Source of the DNA: Nectonema munidae
Taxonomy: Eukaryota; Nematomorpha; Nectonematoida; Nectonematidae
NCBI GenBank assembly: GCA_030549495.1
Contig: JAUIRK010000376.1
Span: 248,001-312,000, forward strand
Direction of reading: 5' to 3'
DNA: 64,000 nt
Part shown: piece after piece, positions 1 through 12,032 of the stretch
How the letters are laid out: the number at the start of each line of letters is the position of its first letter
How positions within the stretch are numbered: the first letter of the stretch is position 1
Notes under the pieces: generated by a model
What the model was told of the DNA's origin: nothing
Databases searched by the model: none
What the model saw: the letters and a program-made list of their open reading frames with translations, nothing else
Program-made: the position numbers and the translations under genes

Positions 1-1190
1 AATTTTTTAATTTAAAATATTTTTACATTTTCGTGATCAGTATAAAATTCCTTTAAAATGTGGTATTAAAATTGAAAATTGGATAAGTTTGAAATTTTTC
101 GAAAATTTTGTAGGGGTCCCCCTTACAATTTTTTAAAAAAATAAAAAAAATTATTTTACAATTTTTTCACCGTAGTATGTTTAAATAATAGGTTTATTTT
201 ATGAATATGCAAAAAAAAATGGAAAAAAAAATTTCATTCTTCATTTTACACGCCAAAATATAGTGAAAAATAGCAAAATTGTGCATATTGTTCAAGGGCT
301 GATAAAAAAAATTTTTGAATTTGTATCAAAACTAAAAATAATTGAAAAATGTAGGTAAAAGGATGCTCTTTAAGATGCGCATGGTTTAAAATTTTTTTTA
401 AAAAATTTCTCGCATAAAATTTTCTTTAAAAGTTAAAAATTTGAAAATATCGACACAAAGTTTTTTTAAAAATTGTTAAAATCAAAAAAAATATATCAAA
501 AATAAATATTTTTCAAAATTTTAAAATTCTAAAATAAAATTTAAGCAATTTTAAATAAGATGATGTAAATATTAGAAAAAAATAATTTATTTTTGATGTA
601 AAATTTTTGAATCAAAAATGTCAACTTTTTGAAAATTCAAACCTTTTTTATAAAAAATGTATTTTTTTTTTCGAAATTTTTTTTTACAAAATCATTTATT
701 TATAAAAGTACTTTAACTCACTTGAAATTTTTTTAAAAAATTTTGAAACATCTCGCGGGAATTGAAAAAGTGAGAAAATTTAGAGTTCAAGTGCGGGTCA
801 ATGAACTCACTGTCAGGTCATTTAACTTAGACCACGTGATAGCGCTAGCGAAATGAGGTAGGTTAACATTTTATAGCTTGGAAAAATCTTTTTTAATCTA
901 AAAGTAATTTGACTTTGAATGGAAAAAGTAAAAGAAAATCGGTTCGGTGAAATATATATATATATATGATTCGGTTGAAATTATTATATTATAGATTATA
1001 TATTACATAAACATTTCAACCAATCATATAGTTTTTATGAAATAAAACTGCAATTTCAAACTTAAATTTTTTGAACTTTTAGGTAGAATTTTTGAAATGT
1101 GGCTTTCAATATGTATGTAAAATATTTTTTGAAAATTTTTATTTTAAGTATATTTTTTAAGCATTTTACGATTTACACATTTAAATATAT
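1..1190. other. AT-rich non-coding stretch
   Basis: Very AT-rich DNA full of A and T runs, with a short (TA)n tract near 950-968. No open frame resembles a known protein and I see no transposon ends. It may be intergenic or an intron of the NUP160-like gene, whose later exons would lie to the left. Confidence 0.5.
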
Positions 1191-1204
1191 AATAAGGCTG
1201 GCAA

Positions 1205-1310
1205 GTTTTGCGAGTTGTCTCCCCGGGGGGTTGCCCCACCCCTCTTAAAGGGGGGGAAGGTTTGGGGGGGTGCCCCCCCGGTGGGCCTGCCCCCCCCTTA
1301 GGGGGGGGAG
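1205..1310. repeat. G/C-rich palindromic island
   Basis: About 100 bases made mostly of runs of five to eight C or G, arranged so that several C-runs face G-runs across short spacers (for example CCCCTCTTAAAGGGGG, and a C-run and G-run around TTA near 1290-1307). It stands out sharply from the surrounding AT-rich DNA and sits about 100 bases before the DIRS-like fossil. It could fold into hairpins or G-quadruplexes. Whether it belongs to that element or is a separate small repeat is not clear. Confidence 0.6.
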
Positions 1311-1404
1311 CATATCCATAAAGAGGAAACATCTATATCATAAGAATAACTTCATCTTTGAGCACATTTTGGGAAAAAATTTTTTTATATAAGTTATAAA
1401 AAAA

Positions 1405-3830
1405 ATGAATAAAGTTGGAAGTTTGTGGCTTTTTTTTTACTTTATCTCTTCCTACACTCGTCAATACTCTAGCAGAATGACCGAATTACCTCCACAATCT
1501 GGAGAAGTTTCTGACAGATCAAATCCACTTCTTTCTGCTGTGACTACTACAGAGAAGGTGGACTCCCTATCAGAAAGGATGGCACGTATGGAAATGTACT
1601 TGCTTCATTTGTCCAAAGCTGAGGCACTTCAACAGCCTTCCGCTCCGGCTGATTCACCTAAACCCGCTACTTTTCCTCTCGATATTAAACAAGAGGTCAT
1701 GTTTGGACCCACTCCTTCTAGATATTCCCCGGAAGAACTGGCTCGAAGACGTATAGAGGCTTTCCAACTCTCTCCCCCCTCAAGCCCGCAATGCTAAAGA
1801 TAATATGATCTTAGCGCTCTTCCAAATCATTGAAAGAAATCTGAACGTGATTGATTCCGCTGATGTTCGAGAAGTGAACTCCCTTGCCTTCACTGCATGC
1901 TTAGCTACTCAATGCAGTTGGGAGCAGGCAGCTCGCCAAATGAACATTTCAGCAATGTCTGGTTTAGGTATTCCTATGCCAGAAATAAGTTTCCAGCCTC
2001 GAGCTCCCTTTCGGCAACCCGCGCGGTCGAACCAAAAGGCAACAACGCGCAGACACGGCGCGCGCAAGAAAGAGTAAAAAGTTCTTCAAAGCCCTCGCGG
2101 ATATCTCAAATATCCCCGAGGCCAGGGATGCGGACAACATTCCCTTCCCTGATGATGTGATAGATCGGGCAATCGATGATGCCGACGCGGAAGACATTTC
2201 TCTCCCTTTGCTGGACGTCCAACCCACAATGGTGTCTCCTCCACAGTGTAGCGTGGTCTCAACTACGCTCCCTGAGTCGCGTCTCTCTCCCATCAGGGAA
2301 CCTATAAGCATCCCGCCCAGATCTCCTCAACTCAATTTAGCTGCAATAGAAGAAGCAATCTGGAGCATGGAAGAATTCCCTTTTCCTCTATCTCCTATAC
2401 CGGAAACACCTCCCCTCTTGCCTTCAAACGAAAATTGGTCTCCACCAGAGCCTAATGAAGCTCCTTCGTCTAACAGATATTCCATAGTAATTCCTTATGA
2501 TATATTACATAGGACCCTCACAGACGTTTTTGGGGACGACTTCAATACCGTAATGGAGAATCTTACTCTCCAGAGGTGTCCACTGAGGAACCTCCCTTGT
2601 TGGCTATTGAAGATAACCCGGCGCACATCATTAGCGCAATTCGCAATGATAACCTAATGGACGAAATAGGTTTGCGTAACGTGGCCACTCTCAATTACCT
2701 AAACAACAAAGACAAGGTATCACCTGGGACGTGGAAAAACATCTTCACCCAGATACTCTCCACGGAAGAAGAACCACCGGTTCCACCAAGCTCGAGAGAT
2801 GAGCCAGGGCAGGCTAACGATCAAGATTATGAAGATAGCGAAGAAGACGACGATGTCTCCTTGGCAGACGCTTCTCCTTTCAACAACTGCACTCTGGACT
2901 CGATCAAACCTCATACGCTACTACAAGGCAATGATCTTAATCACCGAACCTTCTCTAGCGAAAGCTCTGTCTGGACAACACACAAGGATCTTCGGTGTAA
3001 AAGGGTTATAAAGATACTTAAGTTTGGATACAAACCTATTATAATGTCAGGTAAAGCATTCAAGTCCTTCTCTCGCTGGATGCAGCCAAATCATGCTCAG
3101 CAGAACTTCATATACAAGCATGTCCTTCCTGCCTTAACTACCCAAAAAGTAGTTAAGAAATCTGCTAAAGCACCTACTATTGTCTCTCCTGTATTCATCA
3201 TTCCTAAAGGAAAGGATCAAATAAGATACATCCAAAACTTTTCTTTTTCCAAAGAATTATTTAAATTGGAAAAACTTCAGTTAAATGGAGTTACAGGGCT
3301 CAGAAAATCCAATTCCTGCTATAAGTATGCCTGTAAGTTAGACTTATCCTCCGCTTTCTACCGCATACGTATACAACCGGCTTACCTACGCCTCTTTGGT
3401 TTCAAGATTCACGATCAATTCTATCTCTTCCAAAGACTCCCTATGGGAGCAAACTTTGCTCCTGGAATCTTGCAACTAGTACTTAACAAGTTAATCGCCA
3501 CTTTTTGCGAAAGACACAAAAGATGTGATGTCACAGGATATTTGGACGATATCCTTATCAGAGGAATCTCCTGGAACATAACTGTAAGTTTCACCCAAGC
3601 ATTTACAAGTTTCCTTGAAAACGAATGCAACAAGACCAAAAGTCTCTTGATACCATCAGAAAAGATACAATACCTAGGCCTCCTATTGGATCTAAATGGT
3701 AAATCCATTCAATTGTTACCACAAACCAAGGACAAGAGCAAACTTGCACTACATAGGGTAAGGCATAATCGCAAAACATGCCAAGAAGACAGGGACAAGC
3801 TAGCAGCATGTGCCTAGCTTTTACGAAAAA
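1405..3830 (+). mobile_element. DIRS-like retrotransposon fossil (gag-like region and reverse transcriptase)
   Basis: The stretch is clearly more GC-rich than its surroundings and codes on the plus strand. The first part (about 1405-2650) is a gag-like region with a short coiled-coil segment, then a Pro/Ser-rich acidic region. The second part (2576-3817) holds a reverse transcriptase domain with a YLDD catalytic box and the LPMGANFAPG-type motif. Spacing and wording resemble the DIRS/Ngaro clade more than Ty3/Gypsy. I see no RNase H, methylase or tyrosine recombinase after it and no terminal repeats, so the copy is truncated. The gag-like part is broken several times. Age cannot be measured from one copy. 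A Gypsy or other reverse transcriptase lineage is the alternative. Confidence 0.7.
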
Positions 3831-4540
3831 GCTAAGAAAAAAGCTAAGCTAAGCTTAGAAAAAGAAATGCAAAGAAAACCTACAACCCTTAAAATGAATG
3901 AGCAACAGAAAGCAAATCTTAAGATCTAACCTGTTATGAATTACAAATAAATTGAAGTCAATGAATACCAGAAAAATAAGCTAACGAAAAGACAAGAGCA
4001 GTTGGCCTTGTAAAGAAATACGTTTAAAACGATCGTAAACTAGAATAAAAACCATATTGAGAACTAAAAATAATTAAATTACCAAAAATATATTTTAAGA
4101 CATTACAAATGGAAATATTTTATCAATGATATTTTACAATGAATTTTTTTTAGTTGTCGCTATCGCATCCAAGGGAAGAATAAACTTCCATAACTGAACA
4201 TATGGTAAGGATTCTAACATAGTTTTAAAATATTACTTTTAGCACGGCCCTACATTTACGACCAATGTTCCTAAAGGGAACGCAGACGAATTCCTACTTT
4301 AAATGGAATTAAATATGAATTACGAAAGTCGTCTGCTTTGCTTGGTCTTAAATGGGTTTAAAAACCTTAAACTGGACCCTATACGCCATATATGCCTGAT
4401 GAAGCGTTCTCAGCGCTTCATTTTAAAATTTTAAAATAATTTTTCCTAGGCTTTTCAAAACTTCAGCTCAAAAACATAAGAATCTTGTCAAGTTTTAAAA
4501 TAACTTCACTTCCCTTTTCCAAAATTCCTTCCTTTTCCTA
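3831..4540. other. Non-coding DNA with a possible piggyBac-type MITE remnant
   Basis: No gene is visible. Around 4245-4400 there are inverted GCAGACGA and TCGTCTGC motifs and a GTCTTAAATGGG/TTTAA end. This resembles the short TTAA-flanked elements described at 28482 and 41144, but the ends are too decayed to place. Confidence 0.3.
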
Positions 4541-4815
4541 ACCAGGGATGCGAAGTCGGATGGGAAAATATCCGATTCCGAGTCCCGTTCCGACTTCTAG
4601 TACTTACAAAAATCCGACTCCAACTCTGACTGCAAATTCTAAAAAAACTTAATAAAGTCAACACCAAGTCTTCGTTTCTGACTTCAACTAAAGAAAGCAC
4701 ACTCACTCAGTATGCTTTCAAAAATACATAGAAATAACCAACTCGGACTCCGTTTCCAATCACTTGAAATCTCCGACTCGCGACTCAGACTTCGACTCAC
4801 CAACCTTAGAAACAA
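4541..4815. repeat. GACTCC-rich hAT-like MITE (probable)
   Basis: The segment starts with CAGGGATGCGAAGTCGGA and ends near CTTCGACTCACCAACC. It is filled with degenerate CGACTC/GAGTCG hexamers in both orientations. Subterminal repeats of this kind are typical of some hAT MITEs, and the hAT element at 51963-53496 has similar CGGCTCC/GACTCC ends. No convincing 8-bp target duplication was found. A shorter GACTCC-rich patch lies at about 37430-37495. Confidence 0.35.
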
Positions 4816-4963
4816 CAGCTGAATTAAAGGATCAGATATAGGGAGTGAAGTAGGTTTTTAAACTTCGTTGAAGCAGCATCTTCAACCATTCGACGACTAC
4901 TAGAGATTTGTCATGCTCGCAATGCCTTCTTAGAGAATACAAAAGAGATATCATAAATTTTAC

Positions 4964-7900
4964 GTGGTGAATTTGTTCCAGGCAACAAATCCTGTTGAAC
5001 ATAAATTAGAGTATTGTCATTCGTCAACAGCAGGAAGTGCATGGAGCAATCGTGCCAGCAGATTGTCGCATCAACCTTCACAATGAAAGAAGAAGGAGTT
5101 ATTTGCTGGGATACTGAGAGAACCGAAACACTCTTCTTAATCGCGGAAGGTGTGAGAGAAGCAAAGATGGAGTTTAGCACAGACGAATTCGAATTCTGTC
5201 GAAATGAACAACTAAAGATATACCCCATATATCCAAAGTGCCTTGATAGTGCATCCGTCTCACACTCTTTTTATGATGTCTTATTTTTAGGGAGAAGAGG
5301 AGACCAAATGAGGAAAATAACTGAGGAGGAGAAAAAGGTTTTTAGTTTTTTAATAATCATGAAAGATTTGAAATATAATAAGACATTTTATATAATGAAT
5401 AGAGATTTTTTAATGATTTTATCAGCCATTACGAAAATTGATGAACAAATAAAAGATCGTTGGCATTCTTTACCATGTTGAGTACACTCATGTTTCTTTT
5501 TCTTCTGGAGAAGGCAGTTTTTTGCCAAAATTAGCCCGGATTCATTTATTCTTTTTAAATAAGTAGAAAACATTAAAATTTTTATTCAAATTTTATTCTT
5601 TGACAAAAAACTTTCAATCACTCTGATCTTCTTCAGATGAAATCTACCGTTACAAAAAAGAAAAACAACAAGCAAAGGACGAAGAAGGAAGATATCATTT
5701 CATATCCTCTTTTTCTTCATACTCTGTTCCTTTTTTTCCTTTCTCATAACGATAGATTTGATGTGGTGCAAAATTCTTTCTCGAAGAATTTATTTCAATA
5801 ACAGTTTTACTATTTTCACCTTTTTTTTATTACCTGCTATAACTTTTAGTCACGACATCTTAGTAACATTTTTTAGATTCTTTTTAAAGATAAATTTTGC
5901 AAAAAAATTTTTTTACAAAATAAGTCATTTTAATTCAGCAAAGTGATTTGTTTTATATTTTTACACTTTTTGTATTTAGAGAGAATTGAAGTATTTCTTT
6001 CAAACATTGATTCATCTGCTTTCTTTTTGAATGAATTTTCATATTACTTAGATCAGTAGATTTTTTATTTCATTGTTAAGTGGTAACCTGATATGGTAAC
6101 ATATTTTTTCTTCCCTATCTGCTCCCTCTCTTCTACTTATCGGCAGGCCTACATATGACCATATTAAATGTGTAATTTTGTATATTGACCAGTAAATATG
6201 ATTATCATAGAAGTAAAAGAAACATTTAGGCATCTTATCGAAGTAATAGATATGTATAAGTAAGAATATCAGCCCAGGTTAGTAAAAAACAAAAAATATA
6301 ACTAAACTTAAGTTGATAAATAACACTATACTTATCGCACGTTACAAAATATAGTAACCAAATTTAATAAAATTGAATAATTACTGTTTTTGAAATAGGA
6401 GAAGAAAATTTGAAAGTGTACAAAAACTTGGAAGTTGGAGCAATTACGATTAACGAGTTGGTTTCTTCTAAAATGATCAGTTTTGGATAAATCACGTGGT
6501 GAGGAGGAAGTTTAATAACAACAAAATCATTTCCTGCCACATCACATGTGGCATTTCTTTCAATCAAAGTCAAGGAATTTTGACTGATTGACCTAAAAGA
6601 AGAAAAGTTTATTTTTAGGAAAATATAAAAAGTTATTATTTTGAAAAGGCAGGATCTAAAGATAAAAGTTTCAAAGAAGGTATCAAGAAATTAAATAAGA
6701 TTGAAGGTTCGTACATAGTAGTAAATCAGCATATAAGACGACAATATTTCATTTAACAAGCGTTGAGAAATATATTTTTTAAACGGTCTATACCCTTGCA
6801 AAATAGAATTAAGAATAAATATTAAATTCTGTAAAAAAAGAAGTTACGGGCATTTTTGGATGTCTTTCATTATACTCTTATATACACAATATTCCATTTT
6901 TATAACTGCCAAAAATTTAAAATGTATAATATGCACAGAGTCTAAAGTATAATAAAAATTCTTTTGAAAACTCTTATACAACTACCTGGATAGGAAAATA
7001 GTTATATAAGAGTTAATAAAAGAACGGATCATGTTCAAAAAAATACAAGCTTGAGATAATGTCTCAAGAGACAGTACAGCAAAACATTATTCCATTACTT
7101 TACAAGTATACAATCATTGTGGCTATAAAATCGCCATTTAAGTCTAAACTCTTCTACACAATGGTTATACAACGAGTGAGATGCGTGTACTAGGGCTGGC
7201 ATTATCTATGACTTGCCAAAGCTATAATATTCTATTATATTCTATAATATATTAATGATGATATATTCTCTAAGTAATGATATTTTCTAAGTAATGGTTA
7301 CTTGCTCATTAAGACTTATTTTGATAAATTATATATCTTTTATATCTTTATTTTTTCCTTTTATATGAGGCACATTAAACAGAAATACTAATAAATGTGT
7401 GTCCTTAACTGTGGGGTTTAAAGGATTCAAAGTACGGCTTTGCATGTGCCCCCTTCCCAATCGGAAAATTCGGGGGCTAAATCACGCCCTTATGGATGTT
7501 ATTGCCAATTTAAAAGTGTGGGATTTGTGCTTTTCCAGGTAAAATTAATTAGAGGATATTTTGGGCTAAATAATAATTAGGGGCTATTTGAATTATTTAC
7601 ATGTTACTAATGATTGTTATTCTATTTTAGATTAAAATAAGAACTAAAAAAATTCAAAAAGAAAATGGTGTTTGTGTTATGTCCATGGACGAAGTTATGC
7701 AAGATATCAATAGGCTTTTTGATGATGAAAATAACAATCTTGTAAACCCCACATTGATCTAGTCACATATGCTGCCGACATAACAATAGCATCTACACAC
7801 CGAAACATTGACACAGCTAAATACGACATGCAAGAATACATAAATATTATTTATAACTGGCTCGAAAACAATAAACTAGTACTCAACATAAACAAATCAG

Positions 7901-10225
7901 AAACCACACTCTTTACATTATTTAGCAAAGAATACTTTGAATACCGGAATTCCCCTCAACTACATACCCTAAAATCTTAGGCCTTTAGCCCCCCCCCCCT
8001 CGCAGTAATTTTCAATTTTCTTAATTATATATCTTTTTTAGAGTATTTATTAGACTTGTTTGTCTTGTGAGTAGATTTTGCATATTACTTTTCTTGTAAA
8101 ATCTATTTTTTCATTAATGTCCACTTCTTTTTTATAGTGGACATTTTTAATTGGGTCATATATTTTTTATAGCACAGAATTATATCAGAACTCTATATTT
8201 TAAGGTTTAAAAAATTAATCTCTATTAATTACTGTAGCCAGGCCAGTCGATATGAGGAGGGGGAGGGGAGGGGCAAGAGAGCTTTGCTCTCCTCCCCCCC
8301 CCCTTCAAAATTTATTTTGCCCCTCTGAAACTCCTTTGAAATATATAAATGTATACACTTTCTTAGTCCCGGCCCCATTAAAATCAGTTTTGACCCCCCC
8401 CCCCCCTTCTGTACTTGAAGTCGGACGAAGGGGCTAATTTAAACAATCAAGTCTTTTATGCAGAAATCAAATATATAGCATCGTTATTCTTAAATATTCG
8501 TTTTATTTAATGTTTTCGTTTTTTTTTATCAAAATTGCTTGGAATATTTGACAATGTTTTCACACTTTGATTAAAATTTTTGTTAATAAAATTTACAAAT
8601 AATTTCATTTTCATATAATTTATAGCATATAACTTAGGGAATGGATTAGCTCATTTATAAAAATTTATTATAGTTTGTGGAATATTTCTTCCAAAAATTT
8701 TAAACCTTCAATTTCTATTTAAAAAGGCAAAATTTAAATTCACGGCTACATACATGTCAATTCTTAGACCAATGTCCTAAACATATTTTCAAACAAGTTA
8801 CTTTACTAACAGAATATATGTGTAAGTAGAATATGAAGATTATATAAGATGATTCTTTATTTTTCTGAATTACTAATCTTGTTTGGTAAATATTCGTTGC
8901 AAAAAAAATTGAATTTAATTTTAAGCAACAATGCATTTCAGTACAGAGTAATCAATCTACTTAATCAATTCATTAGTGAGATGAGAGGCTGATAAAAATT
9001 GTTTAGCTCCTAATCAATATTGCATCGGATAGTTGGTTGTCGAATCATCCACTATAGGATAAATGAGGTTTAACTGTATTACCAATGAGTTTTCTAATAC
9101 AACCCTTTCAAATACAATAAAGGTAAATGCATATAATATATGTTTATTAAGAAAAATACCACATTAAAAATACTTTTTGAAAGAAAATTAGACTTAAATT
9201 TAAAAAGTGATATATTTTGTTTATTTAAAATTAGAATAAAGTTTGCCCCACCAATATTAAAGATGTTACCCGTTGAATTAAGCATATAATAAAAATGATA
9301 CCAAATAATTATTCTGGATTCCAGAGAAGAACTACAACAGTGATATGCAGATGAATGTGAACTTGCAACTAAACTAGATGAATGTAACACTTCCTCGTGT
9401 ATAAAATCTAAAAAATTAAGTTAAATAATAAAAACGAATTATTTCGCCCTCACCCCCCCCCCCCTACCCATAGAAACTTAGCTTGCGTCTAATTATAAAA
9501 GCTCCCCCTCAGAAAATTTGTCTCACAATAAAAAATTGAAAAACTGGTTCGTTGATACAATAAAAACGAAAAGTTGGTCATAGAAAACAGTCATAAAAAC
9601 ATTTACCATTTTTAGAATTTACAAAAAAAACCAAAATAAAGATTCGTCAAAACCTTAAAAATGAAATCAGAAAAAAAAATTCCCATTTTTTAACGTTTCT
9701 TTCATCTCATTACCTACTACAATAATAAGACAAAATTAATTTAAAAATATATGTAAAAGAAAATATGTTACTTCTACATTTCCATAAATAGAATAATGGA
9801 CATTTGTATAAGTGATACATCCTGTGGAAAAACTTGAACAGAGGCAAAGTATTAATGATAGTAAACATTGTTGTTCACGAATTAAGAGTAGAATTAAAAA
9901 TATTAATAAATAGATTTATAATTATGGAGATATCTTATAACAAATAAAATTAAAAAGTTTATAATTTAAAAAGTATGTTGTACATATCGATGTAAAGAAA
10001 AATATCCATATGATAATTTAATATAAAATAGGAAAAAATTTTCAAAGTAAATATCTGTAATATTTACTATATGTAAATTATTGTACATAAATATTTCCTA
10101 TTAATAAATATTCAGGCCTAAAAATTTTTTAAATAATTGACAGTATACTCACCATCTGAAAGATTCACAAAAAGCGGTAAATTTAATGAAGATTTTTCTA
10201 AAAAAATAATTGAATTCGCCGCCAT
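4964..10225 (-). CDS. NUP160: Nuclear pore protein NUP160-like, first four exons
   Basis: Four exons read on the minus strand: 10225-10153, 9407-9302, 6592-6385 and 5195-4964. All have AG acceptors and GT donors, and the phases (1, 2, 0) join without a stop. The start ATG at 10225 gives MAANSIIFLEKSS. From exon 2 into exon 3 the product reads RIIIW-(8)-LTLIERN, then VVIKL, ILEETNSLIVI and YTFKFSSP. Exon 4 gives LNSIF and LTNDNTLIYV. By memory this lines up block by block with animal NUP160 (RFIHW, LELMEES, AIRLKF, VSETQNRVIIL, HRLLLPHP, QSIF), the N-terminal beta-propeller of the Y-complex subunit. NUP160 scaffolds the nuclear pore. About 205 residues are present; the family is about 1400, so most would lie beyond the left edge. 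The donor of exon 4 (at 4963) and its acceptor are the least certain points. A decayed partial copy cannot be excluded. Confidence 0.62.
6969..7014. repeat. Short foldback in NUP160-like intron 2
   Basis: AACTCTTATACAACTA and, 14 bases later, TAGTTATATAAGAGTT are inverted copies with one mismatch in 16. No function is evident; it may be the relic of a small foldback element. Confidence 0.5.
7754..7978 (+). mobile_element. LINE reverse transcriptase fragment (Jockey/CR1-type)
   Basis: The plus-strand frame reads LVTYAADITIAS, then YINIIYNWLENNKLVLNINK and SETTLF, ending in TAG. This is the catalytic and following block of a non-LTR reverse transcriptase (normally YADD, then W-x(2)-NKL-x-LN-x-K-(S/T)). 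The active-site second position is A, giving YAAD rather than YADD, so the copy is dead. It is about 75 codons long and truncated at both ends, lying in intron 2 of the NUP160-like gene. A coding-like run just upstream (about 7631-7753, reading MSMDEVMQDINRLFDDEN) is not obviously part of it and I do not recognise it. Confidence 0.7.
8233..8420. repeat. G/C-tract-bearing dispersed repeat
   Basis: A segment with purine-rich G runs followed by C runs of 10 and 13 bases, otherwise like other C-tract segments here (7989, 9453, 63241). It is probably a decayed MITE. No ends could be set. Confidence 0.3.
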
Positions 10226-10361
10226 AACAAATTATTTATAAAAAAAGAATAAAAATAATATTTTTCAAAAATTTGGTCCTATTTCCTTTTGAATTAATAT
10301 AATATAAACCTTATGTTTAGATTTATAATAAGTTTTAAAATTTTATTTAGATATTTATGAA

Positions 10362-10769
10362 TTGAAAATAGATTATAAATTCAGCTTATTTGATGCAATT
10401 TTGATGCTCAAAGTAGCTTGGAATTACGTAGGCAAATGTTTAATTAAATATTGCTTTTCTCATTGTGAGTTTATATTTCGAAGAATTCTCATAGAAAATA
10501 TCACTCTTAAAAAAATATTACCATTAACTTGTGTCATGAAAGCACTTGTAGATATGAAGAATTTTGATGAAATCATAATGGTTGATTATAAATTAGTCAC
10601 TTATGTTAATTGCTTTGGATTTGATGAAAAAATGATTTTGACAACAATTAACCGCATTAGTGTTGTACGCCCCTCCCTCCATTTAAAAAAATTAATTTTA
10701 CAACATAGACTCAATCATATCCCTTCAAATATCGTGACTTTTCTAAAAATGACTAGCTGCATCTATTGA
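10362..10769 (+). pseudogene. Tigger/pogo-like transposase C-terminal fragment
   Basis: An open frame on the plus strand, without a credible ATG, reads FSLFDAILMLKVAWNYV, then IKYCFSHCEF and later FDEIIMVDYKLVT. This matches the end of the DDE_1 domain and the acidic tail of Tigger/Jerky-type transposases (typically (L)DA-x(3)-(V)-x-(K/E)AW-x(9)-NCFRKAGF, then FEEYV-(D)). The catalytic part upstream is missing: the frame starts only 135 bases after the NUP160-like ATG on the other strand. No terminal repeats were found. Confidence 0.6.
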
Positions 10770-11064
10770 TATCTTTTTCATGGTAGTTAAATTACTCTTT
10801 CATGACAAACACTGTCAATCAATAACAAAAATGAATTTTTTTCATCAAAATGTTGACATTATCTGTAGTTAACTTTCTAATTTAGGTTCTATCTTATATA
10901 CTCCTATTTTTTACGTAATTAGGTACAGTTTTGAACACATAATACTTTATATATTTAATTTTGTAATAATTATGGCCGCTTTTTAAAAAATGGCAATAAA
11001 ATTTTGATGGTTGAGAAATATATCTAATTAAATATACCTTCAAATTTTAAATAAAATATATCTT
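10770..11064. other. AT-rich non-coding spacer
   Basis: No open frame or repeat end recognised between the Tigger-like tail and the Gypsy-type integrase fossil. Confidence 0.5.
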
Positions 11065-11904
11065 TTAATAATAAAATCCAACAGTAAAGCTGTTGTTTCT
11101 GGATTCAACCCTGGAATAAGCTTTTTTAAGATTTTGTTTACTTTGATCACAACAAGTTTTAAGTGCTAAGTCAAGAAGTGAAACACTCGTTTCCCAACCA
11201 TCACTCTTACGAATGCAAGCGGAATTATGATTGGCTTCTATAAGCTCCACTTCTTCTACTGGTGACTCATATTTAGAAAATTTAACATGTTTTTTTAAAT
11301 AAACCGGCCCAGGGCTTAGCAGCCAGTTGGGCAATGCCTTGCCATTAGAGGTCCTACGACGGTGAATAAATAGACGCTCGTGTGGTGTTTCGTTAGTGGT
11401 GGTGCATAATAACGACCGTTGGGAATGTAAAAACTGCTGTAGAACATCTTCCCACTGAGATAAGTGTAAACCTTTATTTTTACATGCAAAAACTAAAGAC
11501 CTCCAAATAACCCCGTTGTAGCGTTCACATTGAGCGTTGGATGTAGGATGATAGGGCATTGTATGAGAGGGGACTATACCGTGATTTTTCAAACAATCTT
11601 CAAATTCTTTTGAAGTAAAATGGGTACCCCTATCTGAATGAATAATTTGTGGTAAACCAAAAACTGTGAAAATACTAAAAAGATGTTCCTTAGCGTTGTT
11701 TGTATCAGCGTATTTACATGGAAAGGCCCAAACGAACCTACTGTATTCATCAATAACAGTGAATAGGTACCTGTTTTTGGATGTAGTGGGTAAGGGTCCT
11801 TTATAATCTATTGATAAGCATTGAAATGGCTCAGTTGCTCTGATTAAATGAGAGTCAGGAGGTTTATAAAAACGAGGCTTTACTTCTGAACAAATGGAAC
11901 ACAA
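11065..11904 (-). mobile_element. Gypsy-type retrotransposon fossil: integrase end of pol
   Basis: A minus-strand open frame of 279 residues contains the end of an integrase zinc-binding region (CSICSEVKPRF) and the DDE core, with the usual three acidic positions in LSIDYKG, HSDRGTHF and CERYNG. A conserved downstream region follows (TPHERLF, LLSPGPVYLKKHV, VEEVELIEANH). This is the Ty3/Gypsy pol arrangement. Only the integrase end remains; protease, reverse transcriptase and LTRs are not seen, so the element is a truncated fossil. It lies right against the piggyBac relic at 12033, and the boundary between the two is probably an insertion or deletion junction. Confidence 0.8.
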
Positions 11905-12032
11905 GTTATTAATTTCTCTGACTTCTTAACATTATTTTCACAACAACCATATAAAATCTAGCGCTTAAAAAATCTTTAAAAAATCAAAGCAAAATGAAAT
12001 TTATTAAAATAAAAAAACATCATGCGTTATAT

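Noticed and set aside
1144-1332. Proline/glycine-rich minus-strand frame
   Set aside because: It is a translation of the G/C-run island, not a protein.
5014-5481. 155-codon plus-strand open frame
   Set aside because: It runs antisense to the NUP160-like exon 4 and shows no family resemblance; the minus strand explains the codon pattern.
11905-12032. Sharing of one element by the Gypsy-type integrase and piggyBac piece
   Set aside because: They are unrelated transposase types with separate reading frames and stops; simple adjacency after insertion explains them.
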